Virus record (IMG/VR): IMGVR_UViG_3300015360_000146
Location: 1-29,365 of that record
Source of the DNA: a virus
Length of the DNA stretch: 29,365 bases
Strand: one strand, 5' to 3'
The notes under the pieces were generated by a model that searched no databases, was not told the origin of the DNA, and saw only the letters and a program-made list of their open reading frames with translations. Positions 7,435 through 15,243 of this stretch are shown here, piece after piece. The translations under genes and the position numbers were made by a program. Positions within the stretch are counted from its first letter, which is position 1; every line of letters starts with the position of its first letter.

Positions 7435-7793
7435 TACCTATTTGTACAAATAGTTTCCATTAAAAAATGAGTTCCATGTGATTCTTTAAGTTTGGCCTCT
7501 CCGGACAAACTTAAAGATAACACATGCGTTCCGATGACGACTCCATTGTCCTTCGGCACGCTGAATTCAATCCAAACTTCAAATTCTGAAGCAACATCTG
7601 TAATCATAAACTTTGTTACAGACGCTTGGAATTTTATTTTAGGAATTTCTTTTTGTTGCAGCGTTTTGTACGCTGTATTACGGACGTATTCTAAGCATAG
7701 CCGCACAACTTGTTGGCGATCTAAGAATTCTGTCCAGTTCAACTGGAGCAATCGTTCCAGTTTTTCTGCAATCAATATTTTCATGTGAGGCAT
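7431..7793 (-). CDS. Hypothetical protein
   Basis: The product has 120 residues: a helical N-terminal half (EKLERLLQLNWTEFLDRQQ, VVRLCLEYVRNTAYKTL) and a beta-rich C-terminal half (KIKFQASVTKFMITD, EFEVWIEFSVPKDNG, THVLSLSLSGEAKLK). The composition supports this strand over a Ser/Asn/Thr-rich overlapping rightward frame. Start is ATG 7793 or ATG 7784; neither has a clear ribosome site. The start region abuts the divergent gene at 7797. No family is recognised. Confidence 0.65.
   Translation of the reverse strand: MPHMKILIAEKLERLLQLNWTEFLDRQQVVRLCLEYVRNTAYKTLQQKEIPKIKFQASVTKFMITDVASEFEVWIEFSVPKDNGVVIGTHVLSLSLSGEAKLKESHGTHFLMETICTNRY
7438..7453. repeat. 16-bp perfect palindrome between convergent genes
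   Basis: CTATTTGTACAAATAG reads the same on both strands and lies just after the 7434 stop, inside the 3' end of the leftward gene. It is AT-rich and lacks a clear T-run, so it is at best a weak two-way terminator or a protein-binding site. Confidence 0.4.
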
Positions 7794-7796
7794 ACC

Positions 7797-8051
7797 ATGA
7801 GCAGGAATACAATAGTAGAGTTTGTTAGTTCAATTTCCGAGGAAGATTTACGATTCCTTAACACTAGATTGAATGAAAGGCTTCAGGGCGACATGGCAGA
7901 AGCATTGGATTTTATCAGCCATTTCAAGGCGATGGATGCAATGTTTGTGTCTGCAAAATCAGCCGATGAAGTTTATAACTTCTGCGATTCGATCACAGAA
8001 GTTTTACAAAAAGAGTGCAAAAAACGAGGTGTTCAAACAGATCGCAGGTAA
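7797..8051 (+). CDS. Hypothetical small helical protein
   Basis: The product has 84 residues from ATG 7797, preceded by TGAGG; a GTG at 7785 in frame would overlap the ribosome site. It appears all-helical (FVSSISEEDLRFLNTRLNER, AEALDFISHFKAMDAMF, EVYNFCDSITEVLQKECKKR). There are no membrane segments or catalytic motifs. A strong terminator follows directly. Function is unknown. Confidence 0.7.
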   Translation: MSRNTIVEFVSSISEEDLRFLNTRLNERLQGDMAEALDFISHFKAMDAMFVSAKSADEVYNFCDSITEVLQKECKKRGVQTDRR

Positions 8052-8056
8052 TTAAT

Positions 8057-8094
8057 AAATAAGTAAGGCGGGTAGTTCCGCCTTACTTATTTTA
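8057..8094 (+). terminator. Strong intrinsic terminator
   Basis: A perfect 15-bp stem (8057-8071 with 8078-8092) with loop GTAGTT ends in TTT. It separates the small-gene block from the exonuclease-helicase block. The mostly A/T outer stem could work on both strands. Confidence 0.88.
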
Positions 8095-8118
8095 TGTCAT
8101 TCAATAAGGAAAACAAGT

Positions 8119-8751
8119 ATGTTTGGTCCATCGCCATTAAAAGCAAAAGCAAAAGCAAAAGCAAAAGCAAAAGCAAAAGCAAAAGAATGGAAGTTTGTCA
8201 GCATTGATATTGAGACACTAGGTCTCGATGAAAATTATTGCGACATTATTGAATTTGGAGCAGTATTAGATGACTTGGACACTCCGCTGGAAGATCTTCC
8301 AAGATATCATTGTTATTTAACCAATGACAAAAACAGATATCAAGGAGAAATTGCCGCTATGGCTATGCACGGCACTATCTTTAAGAGAATTGCTAGCCGT
8401 GAAAAAGGTTACAACTATATTCCGACCGATATTCTTGATGAAAATTTTTCTTCATGGCTTAAAGAACATGGATTGGATAAAATTGTTATCATCGGAAAGA
8501 ACTTTGCAAATTTTGACCTGAAATTTTTACAGAAGATTGGGTTTGGAAATTCTACAAATTTTCATCGGAGAATTCTTGATGTTGGTAGCATGTTCTACGA
8601 TTCTGTCAAAGACATTGTTCCTCCTAATCTTGAAGAATGCTTAAGAAGAGCGAGAGTTGAAAAAACAGTAGAACACACTGCTGTTGAAGATGCACTTGAT
8701 GTCTTGCGTTGTGTTCGTTATAAACATTTTCATTATAAAGCTATAATTTAG
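8119..8751 (+). CDS. DnaQ-type 3'-5' exonuclease with Lys-Ala repeat N-terminus
   Basis: The product has 210 residues. It has the three Exo motifs of DEDDh nucleases: VSIDIETLGL (D30, E32), a middle GKNFANFDLKFL (near 130) and a final EHTAVEDALD (HxxxxD, near 190). It should degrade DNA or RNA from the 3' end with two metal ions, as a proofreading or processing nuclease. The ATG follows AAGGA. The start is unusual: seven copies of a 6-base repeat encode alternating Lys-Ala directly before the catalytic domain, giving a flexible basic arm that may help bind nucleic acid. The helicase gene starts 14 bases after the stop, so the two are probably made together. Confidence 0.88.
   Translation: MFGPSPLKAKAKAKAKAKAKAKEWKFVSIDIETLGLDENYCDIIEFGAVLDDLDTPLEDLPRYHCYLTNDKNRYQGEIAAMAMHGTIFKRIASREKGYNYIPTDILDENFSSWLKEHGLDKIVIIGKNFANFDLKFLQKIGFGNSTNFHRRILDVGSMFYDSVKDIVPPNLEECLRRARVEKTVEHTAVEDALDVLRCVRYKHFHYKAII
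8139..8185 (+). repeat. Hexanucleotide tandem repeat (AAAAGC x7)
   Basis: Seven perfect copies of AAAAGC (8139-8180) plus a partial copy lie inside the exonuclease gene. Each unit encodes Lys-Ala, so gain or loss of units changes arm length without shifting the frame. Confidence 0.95.
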
Positions 8752-8765
8752 GAGCAGTAGCAATA

Positions 8766-11700
8766 ATGGCAGAAGTGATCAGAATTAGCGATAATCCCAC
8801 ATTGGTCCCAACGAAAAACTATCAGTACGCCTCGTGGGAGTTTGATGAATTCAATCCTTGTCAAAGCAGTGTTTTTAATGTATTTGACAAAAATGCAAAC
8901 ATGGCTATTGCTGCGGCCACCAGTGCAGGCAAGACAATTATGTCTGAAATGATCGCAGCCTATGAGATAAGAAAAAATAATGGCAAAGCGATTTATGTAG
9001 GTCCACTTAAAGCCTTAGCAAGTGAGAAAGAGCAGGATTGGACTGATCCAAGTCATCATTTTTCCAATTTGAATATTTCGATTGTAACTGGAGATTTTCG
9101 ATTTACAGCAAAAAGATCAAACGAGGTTAATTGTTCTGATTTAATTGTAATGACTCCTGAAATGTTGGCATCGAAATGCAGGAACGACAGTTCTGATAAG
9201 AGTCAATTTTTAAAAGATGTAAAAGTTGTAATCTTTGATGAATCGCATTTATTGACCGTTCCAAATCGAGGAGACCACATTGAAGTGGCTTTAATGAAAT
9301 TGGTGAAAATCAATCCTGATATTAGAATTGTATTGCTTTCCGCAACAATGCCTAATGTAGATGAAATCTGCCAATGGATAACAAATCTCACTCAAAAAGA
9401 CACTTATTTTTTAGAATCTAATTATCGTCCGTGCCCTTTAAGTATTCACTATGAATCTTACTACGACGGCGATAAATCATATGATGACAAAGAAGATAAC
9501 AAGATTCAATCGGCGGTTTCTATTGTCAATTATTATCCCAATGACAAATTTTTGATTTTTGTTCACACCAAAAGAACCGGCAAGTTAATGGTGAAACAAC
9601 TCGATCAGAATGGCATTGTTGCCGAATTTCATAACGCCAATTTAGCGTTCAAAGAGCGAAAGAATCTGGAAGACAGATTTAAGAACGACGTAAACACACG
9701 GGTGATTGTGGCGACAAGTACATTGGCTTGGGGTTGTTATGCCCACGGGACTAGATTACTGGGTCCGCATGGAAGGCTTGTCAATGTAGAGGATGTTTTT
9801 GAAGGAACAAATCTTCTTTGCCCTGTTGAAAATAAATTTGAAAAAAGAACAGTAGTGTCATGTCGTGATTTTGAAGACAAAAATGGGATTTTAGTCATTT
9901 TGGAATCAGGCGAAGAAATGTTGGTTTCTTCGGATCACGTTTTTTTTGGAACAAATAAAAGAAATATCCCAGATTGGTGCAAGGCAAATATATTGGAAAA
10001 AGGCGATTTTATTGCTACGCCTTCTGATTTAAAATTTAAGACTCCAACAGAGTTTATGTTTGATCCATTTTGGTATTTAATCGGGTTTGGTTTCGGAGAT
10101 GGATCAATTACTGATTGCGGTACGCACGCTGATGGTAGTCAAAAAGCTGTGTTGGATTTTTGTTTAGGAACGAGAGATCGGCACGCAGATCAAATTGTCG
10201 CATGGTTCAATCAATTGTTTGGTACAAATTATGAAATGCACGATGACATTAATTCTATACCTCATTTAATTACAAAAAAAAGAGATATAGTCGATAAGTT
10301 TTTAGATCACTTGCCTCTTGGTAGAAAAATTGGATTAGACGATGTGCCTAGTAAAATTTATGGAAAAGCAAAAATAGTTGCCAATTTTTTACGTGGTTGG
10401 TTTGATGCAGATGGTGGGATGGAAGATCACTCTAATGATAATCAATCTGTTGGGTTGTCGTGCATCAGCAAAAGAGCATTGGAAAGTGCTAGAGCTTTGT
10501 TATTGGGATTTGGTATCCACTCTTCTTTTGGAAAGAAGAAAGTAAAAGATGTTATAATAAATGGCAGATTTCAAAAATCTACAAGAAAATATTCATATAG
10601 AATTAGAATTTTTGGCAACACGAATATCAGCAAATTTAGCAAAACGATAGGATTCGGCCATGTTGAAAAACAACAAAAACTCAATAAATATTTGAGTTCA
10701 ATTTCTTCAAACAAACTTCAAAAAGATTTGATTCCCGCAAGATCGTTGATTAATGAACATTTAAATTTAAATAATTTGACTAAGTTGGACTTTAGAAGAA
10801 TTTGTAATTCCGATTTATGGAATTGCGTTAACAAATCTGATTGTAATCGTTTTACGTTGCAAAAATTAATCAATAACACTTCTAAAAGAAGCGGCTTGAA
10901 TGATCTTGTTGAAAAACCAATTTTTTGGAGCCGTATCAAAAGTATAAAAAAGAAAATACATGGAACTTTCAGAGAAATTGAAATTGATGATCCTTTTGCT
11001 TATGTTGGAAACGGAGCTATTTCGCATAACTGCAATCTTCCTGCTCGCCGTGTAATTGTTACTGGAATTCATCGTGGTTTGCAATTAGTCGAAAATTATG
11101 ATATTTGGCAAATGGTTGGTCGTGCTGGTCGTCCAAAGTACGATCCTCGTGGCGATGCGTATATTTTAGTGCCTGAGAGTAATAAAAATGAACATATTGG
11201 TAGATTGAAAAAGCAATCTCCGATCCGCTCAACGATGTTGGAATATGTTGGAACAGATGCAAATCCACATTACAAAACTTTGGCTTTTCATGTTGTAAGC
11301 GAAATTCATCATGGAAGCATAAAAACAAAGGAAGGGTTTCATCAATGGTTTCGTAAGAGCTTGGCACATCATCAGGACCAAAATTTCAATGATGCGGTCA
11401 TTGACCGCACAATTAAAATGTTGGAACAATGCAGAGCGATTGTTGTTGAAGATGGCGAGTACAAGTGTACTGCCGTTGGAAAAGTTGCTTCGATGTTCTA
11501 TTACAGTCCTTTTGATGTTTCTGATCTTAGACGAAATTTCAAACAAGTCTTTGATCAAAAACTTGAAGAGAATGATTACGCTTTAGCAATGGCAATGGGA
11601 AATGTAGACACTAATAAGTGGGCTATTGCAAATCGGTACGAAAAAGAACAGATGGCTACTTTTCAAGGAAAAGTAGAAAGAATGTTTGGTGAATCGACAT

Positions 11701-12116
11701 TTCTTCCGGGAGCAATTAAATACGGATTCGTTTACTTCAACATGTTGAAGGGCAAGAAAAATGATGTATTTGCTGCTCTTCAAGGAGCAATGTTGGTCGA
11801 TCTGGAACGAACGATGCAGGTCATCAATGCCCTCGATAATATGAGCTGTAAGTGGGAAAAACAAAATTGGTTCAAGACTTTTAAGATGCGTCTTCAATAT
11901 GGAGTTGAAGCCGATCTAGTTGAATTGGTCCAGATTCCAAATGTTGGACACGTTAGAGCAAACAGACTCAAAGACAAGAAGATTAAAAGTCTTGGCGACT
12001 TCTTAAACTATGATGTTGGCACAATTGCCAAGATTATGAAATGTAGCACTAAGCTGGCTGAAGAAGCACTGGAAGGTGCTCGTTTGATAGAATTTAAAGG
12101 GTCGATTAATGATTAA
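8766..12116 (+). CDS. Hel308/Ski2-like superfamily 2 DNA helicase containing an intein
   Basis: The reading frame is 1116 codons, of which 684 form the mature helicase. Motifs in order: Q-like FNPCQ (29-33), Walker A AATSAGKT (50-57), DESH box (158-161), SAT (192-194), motif V TSTLAWG (317-323, split by the intein), then NLPARR and motif VI QMVGRAGRPKYD. Late regions look like the winged-helix and ratchet parts of Hel308, ending in helix-hairpin-helix-like LVQIPNVGHVRANRL. It would unwind forks or recombination intermediates 3' to 5' using ATP. It is cotranscribed with the DnaQ-type nuclease and near recA and SSB, fitting replication restart. The last bases overlap the next gene by 8, suggesting coupling. 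Confidence 0.9.
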   Translation: MAEVIRISDNPTLVPTKNYQYASWEFDEFNPCQSSVFNVFDKNANMAIAAATSAGKTIMSEMIAAYEIRKNNGKAIYVGPLKALASEKEQDWTDPSHHFSNLNISIVTGDFRFTAKRSNEVNCSDLIVMTPEMLASKCRNDSSDKSQFLKDVKVVIFDESHLLTVPNRGDHIEVALMKLVKINPDIRIVLLSATMPNVDEICQWITNLTQKDTYFLESNYRPCPLSIHYESYYDGDKSYDDKEDNKIQSAVSIVNYYPNDKFLIFVHTKRTGKLMVKQLDQNGIVAEFHNANLAFKERKNLEDRFKNDVNTRVIVATSTLAWGCYAHGTRLLGPHGRLVNVEDVFEGTNLLCPVENKFEKRTVVSCRDFEDKNGILVILESGEEMLVSSDHVFFGTNKRNIPDWCKANILEKGDFIATPSDLKFKTPTEFMFDPFWYLIGFGFGDGSITDCGTHADGSQKAVLDFCLGTRDRHADQIVAWFNQLFGTNYEMHDDINSIPHLITKKRDIVDKFLDHLPLGRKIGLDDVPSKIYGKAKIVANFLRGWFDADGGMEDHSNDNQSVGLSCISKRALESARALLLGFGIHSSFGKKKVKDVIINGRFQKSTRKYSYRIRIFGNTNISKFSKTIGFGHVEKQQKLNKYLSSISSNKLQKDLIPARSLINEHLNLNNLTKLDFRRICNSDLWNCVNKSDCNRFTLQKLINNTSKRSGLNDLVEKPIFWSRIKSIKKKIHGTFREIEIDDPFAYVGNGAISHNCNLPARRVIVTGIHRGLQLVENYDIWQMVGRAGRPKYDPRGDAYILVPESNKNEHIGRLKKQSPIRSTMLEYVGTDANPHYKTLAFHVVSEIHHGSIKTKEGFHQWFRKSLAHHQDQNFNDAVIDRTIKMLEQCRAIVVEDGEYKCTAVGKVASMFYYSPFDVSDLRRNFKQVFDQKLEENDYALAMAMGNVDTNKWAIANRYEKEQMATFQGKVERMFGESTFLPGAIKYGFVYFNMLKGKKNDVFAALQGAMLVDLERTMQVINALDNMSCKWEKQNWFKTFKMRLQYGVEADLVELVQIPNVGHVRANRLKDKKIKSLGDFLNYDVGTIAKIMKCSTKLAEEALEGARLIEFKGSIND
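9735..11030 (+). mobile_element. Intein with LAGLIDADG homing endonuclease in helicase motif V
   Basis: The insert has 432 residues. It begins with Cys (CYAHGTRLL), has a block-B-like SSDHVF (65-70), two LAGLIDADG-type motifs (YLIGFGFGDG at 114-123 and FLRGWFDADG at 218-227), and ends FAYVGNGAISHN followed by Cys+1. All residues needed for protein splicing are present: Cys1, the penultimate His, the terminal Asn and a Cys nucleophile. Removing it restores LAWG-CNLPARR, matching the usual LAWGVNLPA of Ski2-like helicases. The two DOD motifs keep acidic residues, so homing activity is plausible. Confidence 0.93.
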
Positions 12117-13047
12117 AGAAAACAATCCTATGGTTTTGTATCATTGGTGGTGCGATGACATGACAGTCAAACCATATCAAGATATGGTAAATCCAGTTGT
12201 ATTGTCCATTGTCGTTTTACGGGCACACAATAAAAGTGTGCCTGTGACAGTTTTAGATTTGAGCCAAAGAGACGCAGAAGATTGGGGTGTATTCCCAGAA
12301 TTGCTTAACTTCAAAGTTGTGAAGTGGAATCCTCTGCTTAATTTGTCTTTGCCAAAATCATCAAAGTTGTGCTCCCGTGTTTGGGATGTCTGGGCATACG
12401 CTCATAAGATTGGATATAATAAAATAATTTTCACTGACTCAGATATTTTTTGGCTTAAAAACCCTTTGCCTCTTAATGAACAAGAGGAAAATGGAGACAT
12501 TGCAAAGTTCTATTGCTCTTCAAATACTGGAGTGTGGTATTTTGACAAAACAAATTCGATTTCTGAAGAAGTGTTTCGTATTTGGAAAAACATTATTGCT
12601 CGTGTAATAATTGAAGATAAAGAATTTTTTGATGAATTAAGAGAGAAAGTGCCAACTGCCAACAAAGTGTTTCATGATGAAGTTGCATTTAACTATCTAA
12701 TTGTTCAATATCCAGAACTATATTCTCCTATTGGACACGAAGAGAATTATCATATTTACGTATTAAGAAATGACAATCAAGATTTAAGAAAGATAAAGTG
12801 CTTGCATGGACTTCGTTCTGTTCTTGGATACAAAAGAGGCAGAATTTGTTTGGTGTTGAAAGAATTAAAAGATGCTGTAGAACGTGTCTTGACAATAGAT
12901 CATTGCAAAATGATCTACGGAGATACAGATTATAAAGATGTATTGTCAATTTTTGACATAAAAAAAACAACTCATCAAAGATTGAAACATGTTCTTGAGT
13001 TTACTGGAAATGTTACAGTAGAAAAACTGTTTGAAGAGCTTAAGTAA
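12109..13047 (+). CDS. GT-A-type glycosyltransferase-like protein
   Basis: The product has 312 residues. The key motif is KIIFTDSDIFWLKNPL (near 105-120): the D-x-D of nucleotide-sugar transferases after a hydrophobic strand, with the downstream W-x-K-N-P-L typical of enzymes that track the sugar-nucleotide site. An N-terminal strand (VVLSIVVLRAHNKSVPVTVLD) fits the Rossmann-like half. It probably transfers a sugar to a phage or host surface glycan, or to DNA; the acceptor cannot be told. The ATG overlaps the helicase stop with AAAGGG upstream. The C-terminal 80 residues are helical and unassigned. Confidence 0.72.
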   Translation: MIKENNPMVLYHWWCDDMTVKPYQDMVNPVVLSIVVLRAHNKSVPVTVLDLSQRDAEDWGVFPELLNFKVVKWNPLLNLSLPKSSKLCSRVWDVWAYAHKIGYNKIIFTDSDIFWLKNPLPLNEQEENGDIAKFYCSSNTGVWYFDKTNSISEEVFRIWKNIIARVIIEDKEFFDELREKVPTANKVFHDEVAFNYLIVQYPELYSPIGHEENYHIYVLRNDNQDLRKIKCLHGLRSVLGYKRGRICLVLKELKDAVERVLTIDHCKMIYGDTDYKDVLSIFDIKKTTHQRLKHVLEFTGNVTVEKLFEELK

Positions 13048-13105
13048 AACATAGATGTAAAATATTGTAAATTGGAATAAAGATGGATTTTAGACATCTT
13101 CGTTT

Positions 13106-13411
13106 TCATTGATTTCTTTCTTTGCCAAAAAACCCTTTAGGGTATTCCATTTTTACGATGCCATCACCATCAACTTTCTCTCCTTGTTCATTCTCCACCC
13201 AAAATTTTACTTCTTGAATATTGCCTGCAAAGTCTTCCATTGACTTTGTAGTTGGATCAAAATATTCAGTTTCATACATACATTTATCTTCTGGCCACAT
13301 TGGCACCTTTAATCTCTCCCCCTCATGAAGAACAATTACAGAACATTCTTCAGCTTTTGCATTATAAATCTTACAGTTCTTACAGATTCGTTTTATTTGC
13401 TTATTAGACAT
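13106..13411 (-). CDS. Small Cys4 zinc-ribbon-like protein
   Basis: The product has 101 residues. Four cysteines in CKNC...ECSV and then DKCMYE (residues about 10-45) form a probable zinc or structural Cys4 site, with a GER...VPMWPEDKC pattern seen in small phage proteins. The C-terminal half is charged and beta-like (VKFWVENEQGEKVDGDGIVK). ATG 13411 has AAGGT upstream. It is divergent from the thioredoxin gene. Function is unknown; it may bind a metal or another protein. Confidence 0.72.
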   Translation of the reverse strand: MSNKQIKRICKNCKIYNAKAEECSVIVLHEGERLKVPMWPEDKCMYETEYFDPTTKSMEDFAGNIQEVKFWVENEQGEKVDGDGIVKMEYPKGFFGKERNQ

Positions 13412-13421
13412 CTTGACCTTG

Positions 13422-13451
13422 ACTATATTCTTTAAAAATGATTGAATACAA
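13422..13451 (-). promoter_or_regulatory. Putative promoter for the leftward Cys4 protein gene
   Basis: On the minus strand, TTGTAT (13446-13451) and TATAGT (13422-13427) are 18 bp apart, just upstream of the leftward start at 13411. This is a moderate match. Confidence 0.4.
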
Positions 13452-13478
13452 GAACACTCAATAAATCCTGTATCATAC

Positions 13479-13484
13479 TATAAT
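13479..13484 (+). promoter_or_regulatory. Putative -10 element upstream of thioredoxin
   Basis: TATAAT lies 37 bases before the thioredoxin ATG, within an inverted repeat CTGTAT...ATACAG (13468-13488). No good -35 box is seen at 17 bp, so an activator or a middle-type promoter is possible. Confidence 0.35.
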
Positions 13485-13521
13485 ACAGTTGAACGAATTA
13501 TTAATTCAAGAGGAAACAAAA

Positions 13522-13818
13522 ATGATAGAACTTAATGAATCAAATTTTGATTCAGAAACAAACACAGGATTAGTTATAGTCGATTTTCATGCTCCAAGGT
13601 GTGGTCCTTGTCGTATGCTTGCTCCAGTATTAGAGTCTATAACTGGAGCAAAGGTTGTAAAGGTTGATACAGATCAAAATTCAAATCTTGCCGTCAAATA
13701 TAATGTTTCAGTAATTCCTAAATTGTTGTTTATGAAAGATGGACAGGTAGTTGATCAGTTGACAGGACTTGTCAACAAAGAAACTATTCAGAGCAAAATA
13801 GACGCTTTGTCTAAGTAA
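13522..13818 (+). CDS. Thioredoxin
   Basis: The product has 98 residues. The active site is APRCGPCRM with redox cysteines C27 and C30, and the conserved cis-proline is in VSVIPKLLF (P66). The usual Trp before CGPC is replaced by Arg, which could shift redox potential or partner choice. I start at ATG 13522, after AGAGGA; an upstream TTG in the same frame would give a longer, unlikely N-terminus. In a phage it may reduce ribonucleotide reductase or act as a polymerase partner. The dNMP kinase gene follows within 25 bases, so both likely serve nucleotide supply. Confidence 0.9.
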   Translation: MIELNESNFDSETNTGLVIVDFHAPRCGPCRMLAPVLESITGAKVVKVDTDQNSNLAVKYNVSVIPKLLFMKDGQVVDQLTGLVNKETIQSKIDALSK

Positions 13819-13843
13819 AAATTTTTTAACTCAAGGAGGAAAT

Positions 13844-14524
13844 ATGGCATTTGTAATTGGCGTTGCTTCTCAAGCTCAACATGGCAAAGACACTTTGGCA
13901 GATCGTTTGTGTGAAAGACTGAATATTAAGTCTGAAGGAAAATGGCACAGACGATCATTTGCTTCAAATGTAAAGCGAGTTTTTTGTGAGACATTTGCTG
14001 TCGATTCTGACTTTGTTGAAAAGTGGAAAGTCAAACCAGAAAATCCTCCCGGATTTGACATGCCTGTAAGACAGTCTCTTCAATTTATTGGTGATGGCTT
14101 TCGAAAGATCATGGCAAAAATTTGGATGGATCTTACTTTCCGTGACACGTTGCCAAAAATAATTTCTGATGTTCGTTACATTAATGAATTCAAGCGTGTT
14201 AAGGCCGAAGGCGGGCTTAACATTCTTATGGTAAGGACAGATAGACTTAATGATGACCCAAATGGATCAGAAGCAGAGATTCGGCCATATCTCGATTGGT
14301 GTCTTAAAGCATTTTCTCCCACTACAAAGTTCGTGGATTTGAGAGATGTTGATTATGAAACGTTGTACGGAATTTTACCTGAAGCTGTCAAGCCGCCAGA
14401 AGGTATGAACCAGTTTGATGCGTTCGTCAGGAATGATGGAACGATTGAAGAACTTTATGAAACAATTGATAGTAAATTGGTCCAATTCGTGGATCATTTT
14501 GTATTTGAATTTAAAGGAATATAA
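13844..14524 (+). CDS. Deoxynucleoside monophosphate kinase-like P-loop kinase
   Basis: The product has 226 residues. The P-loop is GVASQAQHGKDT (residues 6-17; G-x-x-x-x-G-K-D-T), as in dNMP kinases of T4 gp1 type. A second hallmark is ISDVRYINEFKRVKAEGG (near 110), matching the DVR...NE...GG pattern in which the Arg contacts substrate. It would phosphorylate deoxynucleoside monophosphates to diphosphates using ATP in the cytoplasm. An ideal AAGGAGG precedes the ATG. It lies 25 bases behind thioredoxin and 2 bases ahead of the next gene, giving a tight operon. Specificity for modified bases cannot be judged. Confidence 0.8.
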   Translation: MAFVIGVASQAQHGKDTLADRLCERLNIKSEGKWHRRSFASNVKRVFCETFAVDSDFVEKWKVKPENPPGFDMPVRQSLQFIGDGFRKIMAKIWMDLTFRDTLPKIISDVRYINEFKRVKAEGGLNILMVRTDRLNDDPNGSEAEIRPYLDWCLKAFSPTTKFVDLRDVDYETLYGILPEAVKPPEGMNQFDAFVRNDGTIEELYETIDSKLVQFVDHFVFEFKGI

Positions 14525-14526
14525 CA

Positions 14527-15117
14527 ATGCCATATATTAAAACTGAAGACAGAGACAAGTATAAAGGATTTATAGAATCCGCATTAGGAATTCTTAATGA
14601 CCCTAACGACAATCCTTATCTTAAAGGAGAGTTCTTTGGCTATTTTGTTAATCGTTTGCTCAGAAAGTTCTTAGGTACGCCGGATTATGCAAGCCCTGCA
14701 TTCAATTCTACTTTCTTTAATGAAAGCAAGAGAAAGTCATTGGAAAACGCTGCTGACAGTATTGCAGCATCACTCAATCGATCTGATCCAATGTCAGCCG
14801 CAGGAGAGATGAATTATGCTGTAAGTGCTGTGTATTGGGGATTTCTTGGAGACTCTGTAGCATTTGCCAGAGCAGGATATGGCATCAGAGCATATCTCAA
14901 TGGCGTTTTGGATAAGATTATCAGTCAGATCGAGACATTCAATGTTGCTGGAAATAACAAAGATGCAACTATGGCTTTTCGTCGCCAATTGGTGATTCGA
15001 GGTGTTATTGATCACGTCAAACATGAGACTTACAGACGCAATACAATGTGTTTTGAAGATGAAAAGCGTATGGAAAATGGCGATATTTGGAATACAGGCA
15101 CTCTGAAAATTTCTTAA
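14527..15117 (+). CDS. Conserved-looking phage protein starting MPYI, function unknown
   Basis: The product has 196 residues and is almost all helical (FIESALGILN, FFGYFVNRLLRKF, AAGEMNYAVSAVYWGFLGD). The end (YRRNTMCFEDEKRMENGDIW) resembles the C-terminus of an uncharacterised protein common in large phages that starts MPYI and ends with an EDEKRxENGD-type motif (possibly DUF6899, from memory, unverified). It starts 2 bases after the dNMP kinase stop with no strong ribosome site, so it is translationally coupled and likely tied to nucleotide or DNA metabolism. No catalytic residues can be named. Confidence 0.78.
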   Translation: MPYIKTEDRDKYKGFIESALGILNDPNDNPYLKGEFFGYFVNRLLRKFLGTPDYASPAFNSTFFNESKRKSLENAADSIAASLNRSDPMSAAGEMNYAVSAVYWGFLGDSVAFARAGYGIRAYLNGVLDKIISQIETFNVAGNNKDATMAFRRQLVIRGVIDHVKHETYRRNTMCFEDEKRMENGDIWNTGTLKIS

Positions 15118-15134
15118 ACAAGGAGATCAAAGCC

Positions 15135-15236
15135 ATATCAGAATTCTACGACGATGATGTTTGGGCCGCATATAATGAGGCAAATTTGTCATATTGGGGA
15201 GTTCGAGGTAAAAAAGGCGTGTATTTTAAAGAATAG
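15135..15236 (+). CDS. Small ORF with possible AUA start
   Basis: The product has 33 residues (SEFYDDDVWAAYNEANLSYW and then GVRGKKGVYFKE). The frame reads like real protein and ends TAG at 15234-15236, overlapping the AGGAG that serves the next gene. A good AAGGAG (15119-15124) sits about 10 bases before ATA TCA GAA; there is no ATG, GTG or TTG at that place. Start at AUA, or a mutated former ATG, is the likely reading. It resembles an acidic/aromatic linker peptide and no function can be given. Confidence 0.45.
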   Translation: MSEFYDDDVWAAYNEANLSYWGVRGKKGVYFKE

Positions 15237-15243
15237 GAGAATG

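Noticed and set aside
7492-7788. Rightward frame of 98 residues opposite the leftward hypothetical gene
   Set aside because: Its composition is Ser/Asn/Thr-heavy and the leftward frame looks like a proper folded protein.
13048-13105. Terminator between the convergent genes ending at 13047 and 13106
   Set aside because: Only a 6-bp stem (AAGATG/CATCTT) without a clear T-run; too weak to call.
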